From assembly GCF_030162935.1 (NCBI RefSeq), contig NZ_JASAUZ010000004.1, forward strand, positions 1 to 64,000: 64,000 bases of DNA. Direction: 5' to 3'. Both the position numbers and the translations under genes were made by a program. Shown here one piece after another: positions 1-8,087 of the stretch. Numbering within the stretch: the stretch's first letter is position 1; each line of letters opens with the position of its first letter. Source of the stretch: Comamonas halotolerans (GTDB lineage: Bacteria; Pseudomonadota; Gammaproteobacteria; Burkholderiales; Burkholderiaceae_C). The notes below the pieces were generated by a model. The model was not told the origin of the DNA. It saw only the letters and a list, made by a program, of their open reading frames with translations, and did no database searches.

Positions 1-108
1 CGGGTCTTGGCGCTGACGTATGTCTGGCTACGAGTGCTGAAAACGTTCGCAGCCTTCGTGTCTGGCGCCCAACCCGCAGGCATGGGGAGTGCGTGTTTAT
101 CAGGTTGA
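1..108 (+). CDS. 3' end of an unidentified gene (partial)
   Basis: An open frame enters from the left edge and stops at TGA 106-108. It reads as about 35 residues, with a hydrophobic stretch (LALTYVWLRVL) near its start that could end a membrane protein. I do not recognise the family. The frame of the next gene is also open back to the window edge, so which frame is real upstream cannot be settled here. The call rests only on the hydrophobic content. Confidence 0.25.
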   Translation, partial: RVLALTYVWLRVLKTFAAFVSGAQPAGMGSACLSG

Positions 109-158
109 CCTGTTTGAAGGCCTATGGTCTGCTCTTTCTAAAACTGAAGGGCAAGGCG

Positions 159-992
159 ATGGCATCACAGGATCCCCAAGTCTCCGACAAGTCTGAATCT
201 TTGCCGGACGACGCTTTGCAAATCCACTTGCAGACTGTTCAGTTGTTTGCTCCTTTTCAATGGTTGCACGCAGGGTGGCGTGATATGCGACGTGCTTGGG
301 GCGTTTCGCTGTTTTACGGTATGTGCTTTTGGGGGATGGCGTTGATGTTGGGCTGGGTATTTCAAGCCAGTCCCAAATACACCATGTCTATGGCCAGCGG
401 TTGTTTGTTGCTAGGCCCGTTTTTGGCGATGGGTTTGTACGATACCAGCCGGCGCCTGGAACAAGGTCTCTCTCCTGATTTGGGCAAGTCCATCAGTTGC
501 TGGGACCGCCAGCTGGGCAGCATGGGCATGCTGGTTTTTATTCTTATCGTGCTGGAGCTGCTGTGGGGGCGAGCTTCGTTGGTCGTGTTTGCTGTTTTCT
601 TCAATACAGGCATGCCTTCCACTACAGGAGCATTTCAAGCGCTATTCCATCCTGAGAATTGGCAATTCTTGCTGGCCTATACCTTGGTTGGAGGTGTTTT
701 TGCAGCGCTTGTATTTGGCGCGATGGTTGTTGCGCTACCTTTGATGCTGGATCGAGAGGTGGATGCCTTGACAGCAGCGATCACCAGTTTTCGCGTGGTA
801 TTTAACCAGCCAGGTGTGATGCTGCTGTGGGCTGCGGTGATCGTGGTATTGGTGATCGCGGCATTGTGGGCACCCTGGCAATTGCCCCTTGTGGTGATTG
901 GCCCCTGGCTTGGGTGTGCGACCTGGCATGCATATCGCACATGTGTTCAGTCTGTGGGGCTGATGGATGCAGAATCGGTCGATGGGTGTTAG
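159..992 (+). CDS. DUF2189 domain integral membrane protein
   Basis: A 277-residue multi-pass inner-membrane protein of unknown function. The GWRDMRRAWG-VSLFYG segment (about residues 39-54) is the typical opening of DUF2189 proteins, a cytosolic stretch leading into the first membrane helix. Hydrophobic segments follow at about 49-68, 76-94 and 119-137, with three or so more to the C-terminus. I chose the ATG at 159 because GAAGG lies just upstream. The frame is open to the window edge, and an upstream ATG at 93 would add 22 residues that do not look conserved. The gene is followed by a small basic protein on the same strand. The family is confident; the biochemical role is unknown. Confidence 0.8.
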   Translation: MASQDPQVSDKSESLPDDALQIHLQTVQLFAPFQWLHAGWRDMRRAWGVSLFYGMCFWGMALMLGWVFQASPKYTMSMASGCLLLGPFLAMGLYDTSRRLEQGLSPDLGKSISCWDRQLGSMGMLVFILIVLELLWGRASLVVFAVFFNTGMPSTTGAFQALFHPENWQFLLAYTLVGGVFAALVFGAMVVALPLMLDREVDALTAAITSFRVVFNQPGVMLLWAAVIVVLVIAALWAPWQLPLVVIGPWLGCATWHAYRTCVQSVGLMDAESVDGC

Positions 993-1040
993 AGTGGCTG
1001 CATCAACGAACAATTACCATTGACATAAAGAAAGCAAACA

Positions 1041-1217
1041 TTGGCCACTCCCAACTACGGATACGAAAAACGTCAACGCGAACTGGCAAAAAAGAACAAA
1101 AAGGCAGAGAAGCTGCGTGAAAAGGCTGCACGTAAAGTCAATCCTGAGCCCGCTGCCTCTGAAGATGTGCCAGCTGTACGCCCCGAGTTGCCGACGCCTC
1201 CCGTCTCCGAGTCCTGA
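1041..1217 (+). CDS. Small Lys/Arg-rich conserved protein, TTG start
   Basis: A 58-residue protein beginning (M)ATPNYGYEKRQRELAKKN. The N-terminal half is highly basic and probably helical (KKNKKAEKLREKAARK), and the tail is rich in Pro and Glu. The ATPNYGYEKRQ opening is one I associate with a short uncharacterised protein found widely in Burkholderiales, so I accept the TTG at 1041; no ATG lies nearby in frame. Only a weak AAAG precedes it. The stop lies 12 bases before a strong terminator, which supports a real transcript end. Its function is unknown; the charge suggests nucleic acid or ribosome contact, but that is inference. Confidence 0.6.
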   Translation: MATPNYGYEKRQRELAKKNKKAEKLREKAARKVNPEPAASEDVPAVRPELPTPPVSES

Positions 1218-1229
1218 TGCCAAGCATCT

Positions 1230-1253
1230 AACCAGCCAAAGGCTGGTTTTTTT
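1230..1253 (+). terminator. Rho-independent terminator
   Basis: AACCAGCC, a 3-base loop (AAA), then GGCTGGTT followed by TTTTT. It ends the small basic protein gene, and its T-run runs into the stop codon of the convergent tesA. Confidence 0.85.
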
Positions 1254-1902
1254 ATGGTGTTAACAAAGTCTGCAGCACTGGCCACACATTCGCGAGCATG
1301 ATGGGCTGCGCCTGAGCTGTGGGGTGAATGCGGTCGGCTTGAAAAAGTTCGGTTGGATTGGCGGTGTCGGCGACACCCTTCAAAAAAGCAGGCACGAATG
1401 CCGTGCTCATCTCCTTGGCAACTTGCACATAAAGCTGTTCAAAGTCCTGCGCATACTTTTTGCCATAGTTAGGAGGCATCTGCATACCTAGCAGCAAAAC
1501 CTTGGCACCAGCGGCCTGAGAGGTTTTCACCATGCTACGGAGGTTGTCCAACGTGCCATTCAGAGGCAAGCCCCGCAGAGCGTCATTGCCGCCCAGTTCA
1601 ATCACTACAACGCTGGGTTGATGTTGCTTGAGTAATGCGGGCAGTCGCACACGCCCGCCAGAAGATGTTTCGCCGCTGATACTGGCGTTGATGACCTTGC
1701 GCGGCTGATTGGTCGTATGAAGTTTTTGCTCCAGTAACGCCACCCAGCCGGTGCCACGGGTCAGGCCGTACTCAGCACTCAAGGAGTCACCCAGCACCAG
1801 AATGTCGCCAAAATCACTGGCTTGAGTGAATTCACTGAAGCCAAGCGCTGCCATGGACAGGATAAAGTGGCGGCGACCAACTTCTATGTGTGCGTTTTGC
1901 AT
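1252..1902 (-). CDS. tesA: Arylesterase / thioesterase I (TesA, SGNH hydrolase)
   Basis: A periplasmic SGNH-fold esterase, related to E. coli TesA, which cleaves acyl-thioesters, lysophospholipids and aryl esters. All four family blocks are present: GDSLS with the nucleophile Ser, the Gly of SISGE, GGND, and DRIHPT carrying the catalytic Asp and His. The N-terminus has GRRHFIL followed by a hydrophobic stretch and an Ala-rich end, resembling a Tat-type signal peptide. I use the ATG at 1902; an in-frame ATG at 1923 would add seven residues and overlap the start codon of the divergent ABC ATPase gene. Divergent tesA/ybbA is the arrangement known in E. coli. The function is confident, the start less so. 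Confidence 0.9.
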   Translation of the reverse strand: MQNAHIEVGRRHFILSMAALGFSEFTQASDFGDILVLGDSLSAEYGLTRGTGWVALLEQKLHTTNQPRKVINASISGETSSGGRVRLPALLKQHQPSVVVIELGGNDALRGLPLNGTLDNLRSMVKTSQAAGAKVLLLGMQMPPNYGKKYAQDFEQLYVQVAKEMSTAFVPAFLKGVADTANPTELFQADRIHPTAQAQPIMLANVWPVLQTLLTP

Positions 1903-1921
1903 GCTTGCTACAAGGCCTTTC

Positions 1922-2623
1922 ATGTCTCAGAATGTTTTACCGTTGCCCGTGATTGAAGTGGAGCATCTCTCCAAAGCTGTGACCGACTCTACCGGCACAC
2001 TGGAGATTCTGCGCGATATACATTTCAGTCTGCAGGCGAAGCAAACTGCTGCCATAGTGGGAGCATCGGGCTCGGGCAAAAGCACGTTGCTGTCCATGTT
2101 GGCGGGGCTGGATACGCCGAGCCAAGGCACCGTGCGCGTGCAAGGCCAGGATATTTTTGCATTGGGCGAAGATGCACGGGCTGCGTTGCGTGGGCAAAAA
2201 ATTGGCTTTGTTTTCCAGAATTTTCAATTGCTGCCCAATCTCACGGCTTTGGAAAATACCATGCTTGCACTGGAGTTGGCAGGCGTGCGTACGGCCCGCC
2301 AACAAGCTACAGAAATACTGCAACGTGTGGGGTTGGGGCAGCGCTTGGGGCATTATCCCAAGCTGCTTTCAGGCGGTGAGCAGCAGCGCGTGGCACTGGC
2401 TCGGGCTTTTGTAGTGCAACCAGCCGTGCTGCTTGCCGATGAGCCGACTGGAAGCTTAGATCATGCAACAGGCGCCGCTGTGATGGACTTGATGCTTGAG
2501 CTCAATCGAGAGTTGGGAACCACATTGGTTTTGGTCACGCATGACCCCAGCATTGCGGCGCAATGTGAACGTACCTTGACCATTGAAGCGGGCCGTCTGA
2601 TTGAAGCGGCGGGGCATTGCTAA
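1922..2623 (+). CDS. ybbA: ABC transporter ATPase, YbbA/LolD type
   Basis: A 233-residue nucleotide-binding subunit of the MacB/LolD class. Walker A is GASGSGKST (47-55), the Q-loop Gln is near 99, the signature is LSGGEQQR (149-156), Walker B is [12 protein letters not shown] (169-180) and the H-loop His is near 207. It has no membrane segment, so it needs a partner. The start at 1922 follows AAGGCCTTTC, a usable ribosome site. In E. coli ybbA is followed by the large permease ybbP; here the next gene is a short DUF3297 protein, so no permease is encoded beside it. The substrate is unknown. Confidence 0.9.
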   Translation: MSQNVLPLPVIEVEHLSKAVTDSTGTLEILRDIHFSLQAKQTAAIVGASGSGKSTLLSMLAGLDTPSQGTVRVQGQDIFALGEDARAALRGQKIGFVFQNFQLLPNLTALENTMLALELAGVRTARQQATEILQRVGLGQRLGHYPKLLSGGEQQRVALARAFVVQPAVLLADEPTGSLDHATGAAVMDLMLELNRELGTTLVLVTHDPSIAAQCERTLTIEAGRLIEAAGHC

Positions 2624-2683
2624 ATGCAGGACAATCGCCGCATTCGTGAATTTGGGGTCTGGCCCCGTTGACTTGGAATATTT

Positions 2684-2932
2684 ATGACTGAAGCTACCGC
2701 ACGCCCGGAATTGCCGGATCACCTGTCCATTGACCCCAGCAGCAAATTCTTCGTTCGCGAAGTGTTTGAGCACGATATCGGCATTCGCTTTAACGGCAAA
2801 GAGCGTGGTGACGTGGAAGAGTACTGTGTGAGCGAGGGATGGGTGAAGGTGCCTGCAGGCAAGACGCTGGATCGCAAAGGCCGCCCCCTGCTGATCAAGC
2901 TCAAAGGTACTGTTGAAGCGTACTACCGCTAA
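2684..2932 (+). CDS. DUF3297 family protein
   Basis: An 82-residue soluble protein that matches DUF3297 over its whole length: LPDHLSIDPSSKFF, then HDIGIRFNGKE, EEYCVSEGWVKV, and a C-terminal KLKGTVEAYY. The family is widespread in Proteobacteria and has no known activity. There is no signal peptide or membrane segment. GGAAT stands upstream of the ATG. It lies 60 bases after the ABC ATPase on the same strand and ends just before a strong terminator, so the two may be co-transcribed. Confidence 0.85.
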   Translation: MTEATARPELPDHLSIDPSSKFFVREVFEHDIGIRFNGKERGDVEEYCVSEGWVKVPAGKTLDRKGRPLLIKLKGTVEAYYR

Positions 2933-2946
2933 GCTCTGGAATTTGA

Positions 2947-2970
2947 AAAAGCAGCCCGAAGGCTGCTTTT
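2947..2970 (+). terminator. Rho-independent terminator
   Basis: AAAAGCAGCC, loop CGAA, GGCTGCTTTT. It lies 15 bases after the DUF3297 stop codon. Confidence 0.85.
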
Positions 2971-3044
2971 TATTTGCAATTTGAAACACTGCGGCGGTTG
3001 CTTCTTGCTAAGAATTCCCCTTTTGCACAAATAAAGGATTCGAA

Positions 3045-3416
3045 ATGAGGAGATGGTGTAAGTTGACGGCAGCTTTGACATTTGTGGCCGCAGGTGGTGT
3101 TCATGCGCAACTGGATGCGGAGAGTTCTTTGAAGCTTGTGGCAATGTCCGCGGGCATGAATGAGATGGCTGCTGCGTGCGGTCATATCACGCCTGCCGAA
3201 CTGCAAAAAGCACAAGTCAATCAGCGGGAAGCAACCCTGCAAGGCGGAATCACTGCGGCGCAATATGAAGCAAGCTACACCAAAGCCAAGGAAGATTTTT
3301 TGAAACGTTGGGGCACACTCTCCAAAGCGCAGCAGTCAGAGAAATGCAACCAGGTCAAGGCATTGAGTGAGCAGGCTGCCAAGCAAGCAAAGCAGTTGGA
3401 ACAGTTCAAAAAATAA
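3045..3416 (+). CDS. Small exported protein of unknown function
   Basis: A 123-residue protein. A signal peptide is visible: two Arg at the start, a hydrophobic core (LTAALTFVAAGG) and a cleavage site near VHA-Q (residue 22). The mature part is helical and rich in Ala, Gln and Lys, with two Cys (one in AACGH, one in EKCNQ) that could form a disulfide in the periplasm. The C-terminal 35 residues look like a short amphipathic or coiled helix ending in several Lys. The start at 3045 has AAAGGA at the right spacing. I do not recognise a named family. It stands alone between two terminators. Confidence 0.7.
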   Translation: MRRWCKLTAALTFVAAGGVHAQLDAESSLKLVAMSAGMNEMAAACGHITPAELQKAQVNQREATLQGGITAAQYEASYTKAKEDFLKRWGTLSKAQQSEKCNQVKALSEQAAKQAKQLEQFKK

Positions 3417-3440
3417 GCAGTTTTTTCTGCTGAGATCAGT

Positions 3441-3467
3441 AAAAAGGCTCCTTCACGGAGCCTTTTT
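3441..3467. terminator. Bidirectional terminator
   Basis: AAAAAGGCTCC, loop TTCAC, GGAGCCTTTTT. It is symmetrical with A and T runs on both sides, so it serves both the exported-protein gene and the convergent sstT. Confidence 0.9.
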
Positions 3468-3495
3468 AGCGCGTAGGAATGTCAAGGCAGAGGGG

Positions 3496-4713
3496 TTAGA
3501 CCTTGCGCTCCTCCTCCGCGATACACACTGCCGCTGTGAAAATCACGTCGGTTGAAGAGTTCAAGGCTGTTTCCGCAGAGTCTTGCAACACACTGATGAT
3601 GTAGCCCACGGCGACAACTTGCATGGCAATGTCGTTGGGGATGGTAAATAGCGAGCAGGCGAGCGGAATCAACAGCAGTGAGCCGCCTGGTACGCCCGAA
3701 GCACCACAGGCGCAAACCGATGCCACCACACACAGCAAGATGGCAGTAGGGATGTCCACGGCAATACCCAATGTGTAGGCTGCAGACAGCGACAGCACAC
3801 TGATGGTGATGGCTGCGCCTGCCATGTTGATAGTTGCCCCCAGGGGGATGGCTATGCTGTACGTATCTTCATCCAGGTTCAGGCGTTTGGCGATGGCCAT
3901 ATTGACTGGAATATTGGCAGCCGAGCTACGGGTGAAGAACGCTGTTACGCCACTTTCGCGCAAGCACATGAGCACCAGCGGGAAGGGGTTGCGGCGAATC
4001 TTCCACCACACAATGAGAGGGTTGACCACAAATGCAACGACCAGCATGGAGCCTATCAGGACAAACAGCACATGAGCATAGCCTGCGAGCGCTTTGGTGC
4101 CGGTGGACGCAACGGTAGCTGCCACCAGACCGAAAATGCCAACTGGTGCGAGGCGGATAACGCCCTGAATGATCAAGATGATGCCGCTGGACAGGTCGGC
4201 GATGGTCTGTCGCGTGTTCTCAGAGCCACGGCGCAGGGCAATGCCGATGCCTACAGCCCAGACCAAAATACCAATGTAATTGGCATGCAAAAGGGCATTG
4301 ACTGGGTTGTCCACTGCATTTTTCAGCACCTGCATCAATACTTCACCAATACCGCTGGGTACCGCCATACCGGTGGCAGCATCCTTGAAGATCAGTGTGG
4401 ATGGGAACAACATGCTGGCCATCACGCCCACAATGGCAGCACTGAGTGTGCCCACCACATAGAGCCACAATATGGGTTTGAGATGGCTGCTTTGTCCTGG
4501 ACGCTGATTGCTGATTGCTGCAATCACCAAGACAAACACCAAAACTGGGGCAACTGCTTTCAAGGCAGAAATGAACAAGGTGCCCAGAAACTCAATCTTC
4601 ATGGCCGCATCTGGCCAAATCAATGCCAATGCAATACCTAGAACGAGTCCAATGACAATTTGCGTCACAACGCTGGTACGTTGAGACCAGTTCAGCAGTG
4701 GTCGGAAAATCAT
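3496..4713 (-). CDS. sstT: Serine/threonine:Na+ symporter SstT
   Basis: A 405-residue inner-membrane transporter of the dicarboxylate/amino acid:cation symporter family, which takes up serine and threonine with sodium. Diagnostic stretches include [20 protein letters not shown] near the middle, with the serine-rich hairpin-loop motif, and [16 protein letters not shown], the substrate/cation site of this family. About nine hydrophobic segments can be counted, and the length matches E. coli SstT (about 414). The ATG at 4713 is the only reasonable start. It is a single gene facing a convergent terminator, with a 188-base gap upstream shared with the divergent rlmB. Confidence 0.95.
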   Translation of the reverse strand: MIFRPLLNWSQRTSVVTQIVIGLVLGIALALIWPDAAMKIEFLGTLFISALKAVAPVLVFVLVIAAISNQRPGQSSHLKPILWLYVVGTLSAAIVGVMASMLFPSTLIFKDAATGMAVPSGIGEVLMQVLKNAVDNPVNALLHANYIGILVWAVGIGIALRRGSENTRQTIADLSSGIILIIQGVIRLAPVGIFGLVAATVASTGTKALAGYAHVLFVLIGSMLVVAFVVNPLIVWWKIRRNPFPLVLMCLRESGVTAFFTRSSAANIPVNMAIAKRLNLDEDTYSIAIPLGATINMAGAAITISVLSLSAAYTLGIAVDIPTAILLCVVASVCACGASGVPGGSLLLIPLACSLFTIPNDIAMQVVAVGYIISVLQDSAETALNSSTDVIFTAAVCIAEEERKV

Positions 4714-4901
4714 GTGAAAGCTTGCGTCACGACGTTGAAAGATCGCGAGTGTATGTGTTTAGTAGTGTTTCTTCATACTGAGGCACACATAACTGTGTGG
4801 CATGAAGTGGTGCTGGCATAGGATTCATTAATCTAAGTCAATGCAAGGTATCTGCGCGCCTTGCGTTGCAGATGGCCTCTTGGCTGGATAATCCACACCC
4901 T

Positions 4902-5663
4902 ATGTCGTCCCCTAAAGTTCTTTTCGGCTTTCATGCCGTCGGCGTGCGTTTGAAGACTGCGCCCAAGTCCATCATTGAGATTTATTACGAATCTACGCGT
5001 CGCGATGCGCGTATGCGCCAGTTCCTGGAGAAAGCCAGGGAGGCAGGAGCTCGTCTCATTGAGGCGGATGCCATGCGCATTGCCAAGCTGGCAGGCAGTC
5101 ATGGCCACCAGGGTGTGGCCGCTCGCGTGGAGGAAGTCAAAGACACACGCACGCTGGACGAACTGCTTGATGATCTGGAAGAGTCTGGAGTCAAGAGTCC
5201 CTTGCTGCTGGTACTGGATGGTGTAACCGATCCGCATAATCTGGGCGCTTGTCTGCGCGTGGCTGATGGCGCAGGCGTGCATGCGGTGATTGCGCCCAAG
5301 GACCATGCTTCAGGTATCAATGCCACTGTGGCCAAGGTGGCCAGCGGGGCTGCTGAAACCGTGCCTTATTTCATGGTGACCAATCTGGCTCGTACGCTCA
5401 AAGAGCTGCAGGCACGCAATATCTGGGTGATTGGCACCAGCGGTGATGCTGATAAAAGCCTCTATCAGGTGGACCTGAAGGGACCGGTTGCGCTGGTGCT
5501 GGGTGCTGAAGGTGACGGCATGCGCCAACTGACGCGCAAGACCTGTGATGAGCTGATCAGCATCCCCATGCAAGGTGCTGTGGAGAGCCTGAATGTGTCG
5601 GTGGCCAGTGGTGTGTGCTTGTACGAAGCGCTGCGACAACGGCAGGCCACACCTTCCAACTGA
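4902..5663 (+). CDS. rlmB: 23S rRNA (guanosine-2'-O)-methyltransferase RlmB
   Basis: A SpoU/TrmH-class methyltransferase (253 residues) that methylates the ribose of G2251 in 23S rRNA, E. coli numbering. The N-terminal RNA-binding part starts VLFGFHAV. The trefoil-knot catalytic domain carries [10 protein letters not shown] (110-119, motif 1), LVLGAEGDG (198-206, motif 2) and [17 protein letters not shown] (221-237, motif 3, which forms the AdoMet-binding knot). I chose the ATG at 4902 because the protein family begins at this point; a GTTGCAGATGG stretch upstream contains a longer, unsupported start. The sirtuin gene follows after 15 bases, so they are probably co-transcribed. Confidence 0.95.
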   Translation: MSSPKVLFGFHAVGVRLKTAPKSIIEIYYESTRRDARMRQFLEKAREAGARLIEADAMRIAKLAGSHGHQGVAARVEEVKDTRTLDELLDDLEESGVKSPLLLVLDGVTDPHNLGACLRVADGAGVHAVIAPKDHASGINATVAKVASGAAETVPYFMVTNLARTLKELQARNIWVIGTSGDADKSLYQVDLKGPVALVLGAEGDGMRQLTRKTCDELISIPMQGAVESLNVSVASGVCLYEALRQRQATPSN

Positions 5664-5678
5664 TAAGCATTGTTCGCC

Positions 5679-6443
5679 ATGTCTGCCCTTACCCCAGATC
5701 GTTCCGGTATCCTTGACAGGGTGCGGCAGTGGGTGCAGGCGGCGCAGCAGGTGGTGGTGTTCAGTGGCGCTGGGGTGAGTGCAGAGTCTGGGGTACCCAC
5801 ATTCCGAGACACGCATACCGGCTACTGGGCACAGTTTGATCCACAGGAAATGGCGTCTGAGCAGGGCTTTCGCGCACATCCTCAAAGGGTGTGGCAATGG
5901 TATGCCTATCGCCGGGTACTGGTGGCCCAGGTGCAACCCAATGCGGCGCACCATGCATTGGTGACGTATGCACAGGCAAACCCCGGCAAGCTGAGTCTGA
6001 TAACCCAGAATGTTGATGGCCTGCACCAGCGCGCAGGCAGCCTGGATGCGATTGGCTTGCATGGTGATTTGATGCGTAACCAGTGGCTGAATGCATGCTG
6101 TCCACATTGTGATACTGACGCTGCGTTGGCTGCAGGCGGTGAGCCGCCACAATGTGTGGCTTGCAACAACATGCTTCGGCCGGGTGTGGTGTGGTTTGGC
6201 GAGCATCTGCCTGAGCAGGCTCTGGAGCAGGCCGAAGCCGCAGCGAATGCCTGTGATGTGATGCTGGTAGTGGGTACATCCGGTGTGGTGTATCCGGCTG
6301 CAGGGCTGGTGTTTCAGGCCCATCAGTCAGGCGCGAAAATTGTTGTCATCAACCCTGAAGCTACGGAGTTGGACATGTTGGCGGATGCATTGTTGCGAGG
6401 GCCTGCTGCGCAGCTAGTGCCTGCCGTGCTTGCTGCCGCATAG
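5679..6443 (+). CDS. cobB: NAD-dependent protein deacylase, class III sirtuin
   Basis: A 254-residue Sir2 enzyme that removes acyl groups from lysine using NAD+. Visible: GAGVSAESGVPTFRD (30-44, NAD binding), TQNVDGLHQRAG (109-120), catalytic His in LHGD (128), and a zinc site of two CxxC pairs (CPHC 141-144, CVAC 159-162). Tyr75 and Arg78 form the YxxR pair that in SIRT5 and CobB recognises succinyl and malonyl groups, so desuccinylase activity is likely. The ATG at 5679 is preferred over a TTG at 5670. It lies directly after rlmB and is convergent with the chromate transporter pair, 11 bases away. Confidence 0.9.
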   Translation: MSALTPDRSGILDRVRQWVQAAQQVVVFSGAGVSAESGVPTFRDTHTGYWAQFDPQEMASEQGFRAHPQRVWQWYAYRRVLVAQVQPNAAHHALVTYAQANPGKLSLITQNVDGLHQRAGSLDAIGLHGDLMRNQWLNACCPHCDTDAALAAGGEPPQCVACNNMLRPGVVWFGEHLPEQALEQAEAAANACDVMLVVGTSGVVYPAAGLVFQAHQSGAKIVVINPEATELDMLADALLRGPAAQLVPAVLAAA

Positions 6444-6454
6444 CGGTTGGGGCT

Positions 6455-7063
6455 TTAAACCCAGCCCAAAACACCGAAGATGGCTCCTGCAGCAAGCATC
6501 CATAACAGGTGAATTCTGGTTTTCCAGACCAAAACCGCAGCCACAGCAGTCATCAGCCAAAGAGGCCAGGCATGGGTGGCGCCCGTGTCACGTGCTGCCA
6601 GGATCCAGCCTGTTGCCAGAACCATGCCTACAACCAAGGGCATCATTCCCCAGCGAAATGCGCGTACGCTGCGCAGAGCATGGTTACGGCGCATCCAGCG
6701 AGTGCTGCTCCATGTGAGCAGCGAGCTGGGCAGCAGCATGCCTCCCATGCAGGCAACACAGCATGCCAAAGCTGCCAGCCAGGCTGCAAAACCCGTATAA
6801 GGAGCCATGGCGTTCAAACCAATGTTCCAGCCCAGCAGGGCTACGTACATGATGTTGGGACCAGGTGCAGCCTGTGCGATGGCAATCGAATCCGAGAACT
6901 GGTGGGCAGACAGCCATCCTTGTTGTTCCACGCTGTGGCGATACATCTCCGGTGCCGTGGCCATCGCTCCGCCCACAGATAACAGGGAAAGCGACAGAAA
7001 ATAGGACACCAGATGCAGCCAGCCAGCAGCATCCAGCGTTAGCGGTGTGAGTGCGGTGACCAT
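6455..7063 (-). CDS. Chromate transporter, short-chain CHR protein (second of a pair)
   Basis: A 202-residue membrane protein of the CHR (ChrA) family, half the length of classical ChrA. The family signature is clear: SVGGAMATAPEMYRHSVEQQ near residue 30, then QAAPGPNIMYVALLGW. About six hydrophobic segments follow. Its ATG overlaps the stop of the upstream paralogue (TGATG), which indicates translational coupling. Short CHR proteins are known to be encoded as tandem pairs whose products act together to export chromate, or possibly to move sulfate; which anion this pair handles cannot be told from sequence. The upstream in-frame extension to 7189 is rejected because it runs back into the other gene. 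Confidence 0.88.
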   Translation of the reverse strand: MVTALTPLTLDAAGWLHLVSYFLSLSLLSVGGAMATAPEMYRHSVEQQGWLSAHQFSDSIAIAQAAPGPNIMYVALLGWNIGLNAMAPYTGFAAWLAALACCVACMGGMLLPSSLLTWSSTRWMRRNHALRSVRAFRWGMMPLVVGMVLATGWILAARDTGATHAWPLWLMTAVAAVLVWKTRIHLLWMLAAGAIFGVLGWV

Positions 7064-7629
7064 CAGACCAGGCGCCTCCACGTCAGAAAGCACCCGATGC
7101 CACCGATCAGTGGAAGAACCCACCACAGTGGCCACTGCAAAAAGACAACCAAAGCAAAAGCTGTCATGCTCAACAGCCAGCCCAGCCACAATGGAAGGGG
7201 ATGCTGGTGCAGTGATGCAGAAAGCTTCAGGCCCGTTCCGATGACCAGGCCAGCAGCTACAGCACCCATGCCACGCAGCGCACCTCCTACCGCAAGATGG
7301 TCTGCATACTGCAAATACAGGCTACCGACTGCAAGCACCAGCAGGGTAGGGGCGATCAGTATCCCGGCACTCGCTGCAACGGCACCGCGCCAGCCAAAGT
7401 GGCGTTCGCCAAACATGATGGACAGGTTGACCACGTTGGGTCCTGGGAGAATTTGAGCCACAGCCCAATCCTGAGCAAACTGCTCTTGGCTCAACCAGCC
7501 CCTGCGGTCAACCAGTTCACGTTGAACCACAGCCATAACGCCACCAAAGCCCTGGAGAGCCAGCCAAGCGAATGCCCAAAACAAAACGCTGGGGGATGAA
7601 GGTGGTGGCTGGGGGGTGTCGTTGTGCAT
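7063..7629 (-). CDS. Chromate transporter, short-chain CHR protein (first of a pair)
   Basis: A 188-residue CHR-family protein, the partner of the next gene. After a Pro/Ser-rich N-terminus come WLALQGFGGVMAVVQREL and ILPGPNVVNLSIMFGERHFG, the CHR motif with its PGPN core, then four or five further hydrophobic segments. The ATG at 7629 is preferred to an in-frame start at 7704 because the longer form adds a basic, non-hydrophobic stretch outside the family. In paired CHR systems the two proteins are thought to insert in opposite orientations. A small XRE regulator lies 103 bases upstream and could control the pair (inference). Confidence 0.88.
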   Translation of the reverse strand: MHNDTPQPPPSSPSVLFWAFAWLALQGFGGVMAVVQRELVDRRGWLSQEQFAQDWAVAQILPGPNVVNLSIMFGERHFGWRGAVAASAGILIAPTLLVLAVGSLYLQYADHLAVGGALRGMGAVAAGLVIGTGLKLSASLHQHPLPLWLGWLLSMTAFALVVFLQWPLWWVLPLIGGIGCFLTWRRLV

Positions 7630-7731
7630 GGCGCTGAGGAAGTGGCGGGTCAATCCTAGAGCAGGCAGCCGTCGTTTTGGACGATGGTGCACAACTCGCG
7701 CCAAATGAAATGTTGATTGCCTGTCGCTGCG

Positions 7732-8016
7732 TTATGTGGCGGTTCGCTCTGCCAGCCATTGTTTGAAGGCTTCATGCAAATGCGCAGGAATTGCCACCAG
7801 CTCATGCTCCAAGACGCGCGCCATTTCCTGTAAGGTGGACAGGCGAGGGTCGAGTCCATTGCTTTCGAGTCGCTGTACGGTCATGCGCGACAAGCCAGCT
7901 TGCGTTGCCAGATCAGCCTGGGTCATTTGCTTTGATTTGCGCACGGCAGTCAGTGCCGTTACCAATGGATAAGTAGGCTTTTCATTTGCCGTAGCAATGG
8001 ATGGCGTGGTGTTCAT
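7732..8016 (-). CDS. XRE-family helix-turn-helix regulator
   Basis: A 94-residue DNA-binding protein. The helix-turn-helix lies at about residues 31-52 (TQADLATQAGLSRMTVQRLE), followed by LSTLQEMARVLEHELVAIP, which completes the Cro/C1 fold. The HipB-like length and the DLxxQAGLSRxTVQRLE pattern resemble antitoxins and small single-domain regulators, but no toxin gene lies next to it. I use the ATG at 8016; an ATG at 8043 would add nine residues. It is upstream of and in the same direction as the chromate transporter pair, so it may be their regulator. Confidence 0.85.
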   Translation of the reverse strand: MNTTPSIATANEKPTYPLVTALTAVRKSKQMTQADLATQAGLSRMTVQRLESNGLDPRLSTLQEMARVLEHELVAIPAHLHEAFKQWLAERTAT

Positions 8017-8087
8017 GCCAGCAATGTAATCCGATTTAGGCACAATGCGTGATTCGGGTGCCAGAGCTTGATAACAAGCGTGTCTGT

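Noticed and set aside
7732-8016. XRE gene as antitoxin of a toxin-antitoxin pair
   Set aside because: No toxin-like frame on either side; neighbours are transporters and yigZ.
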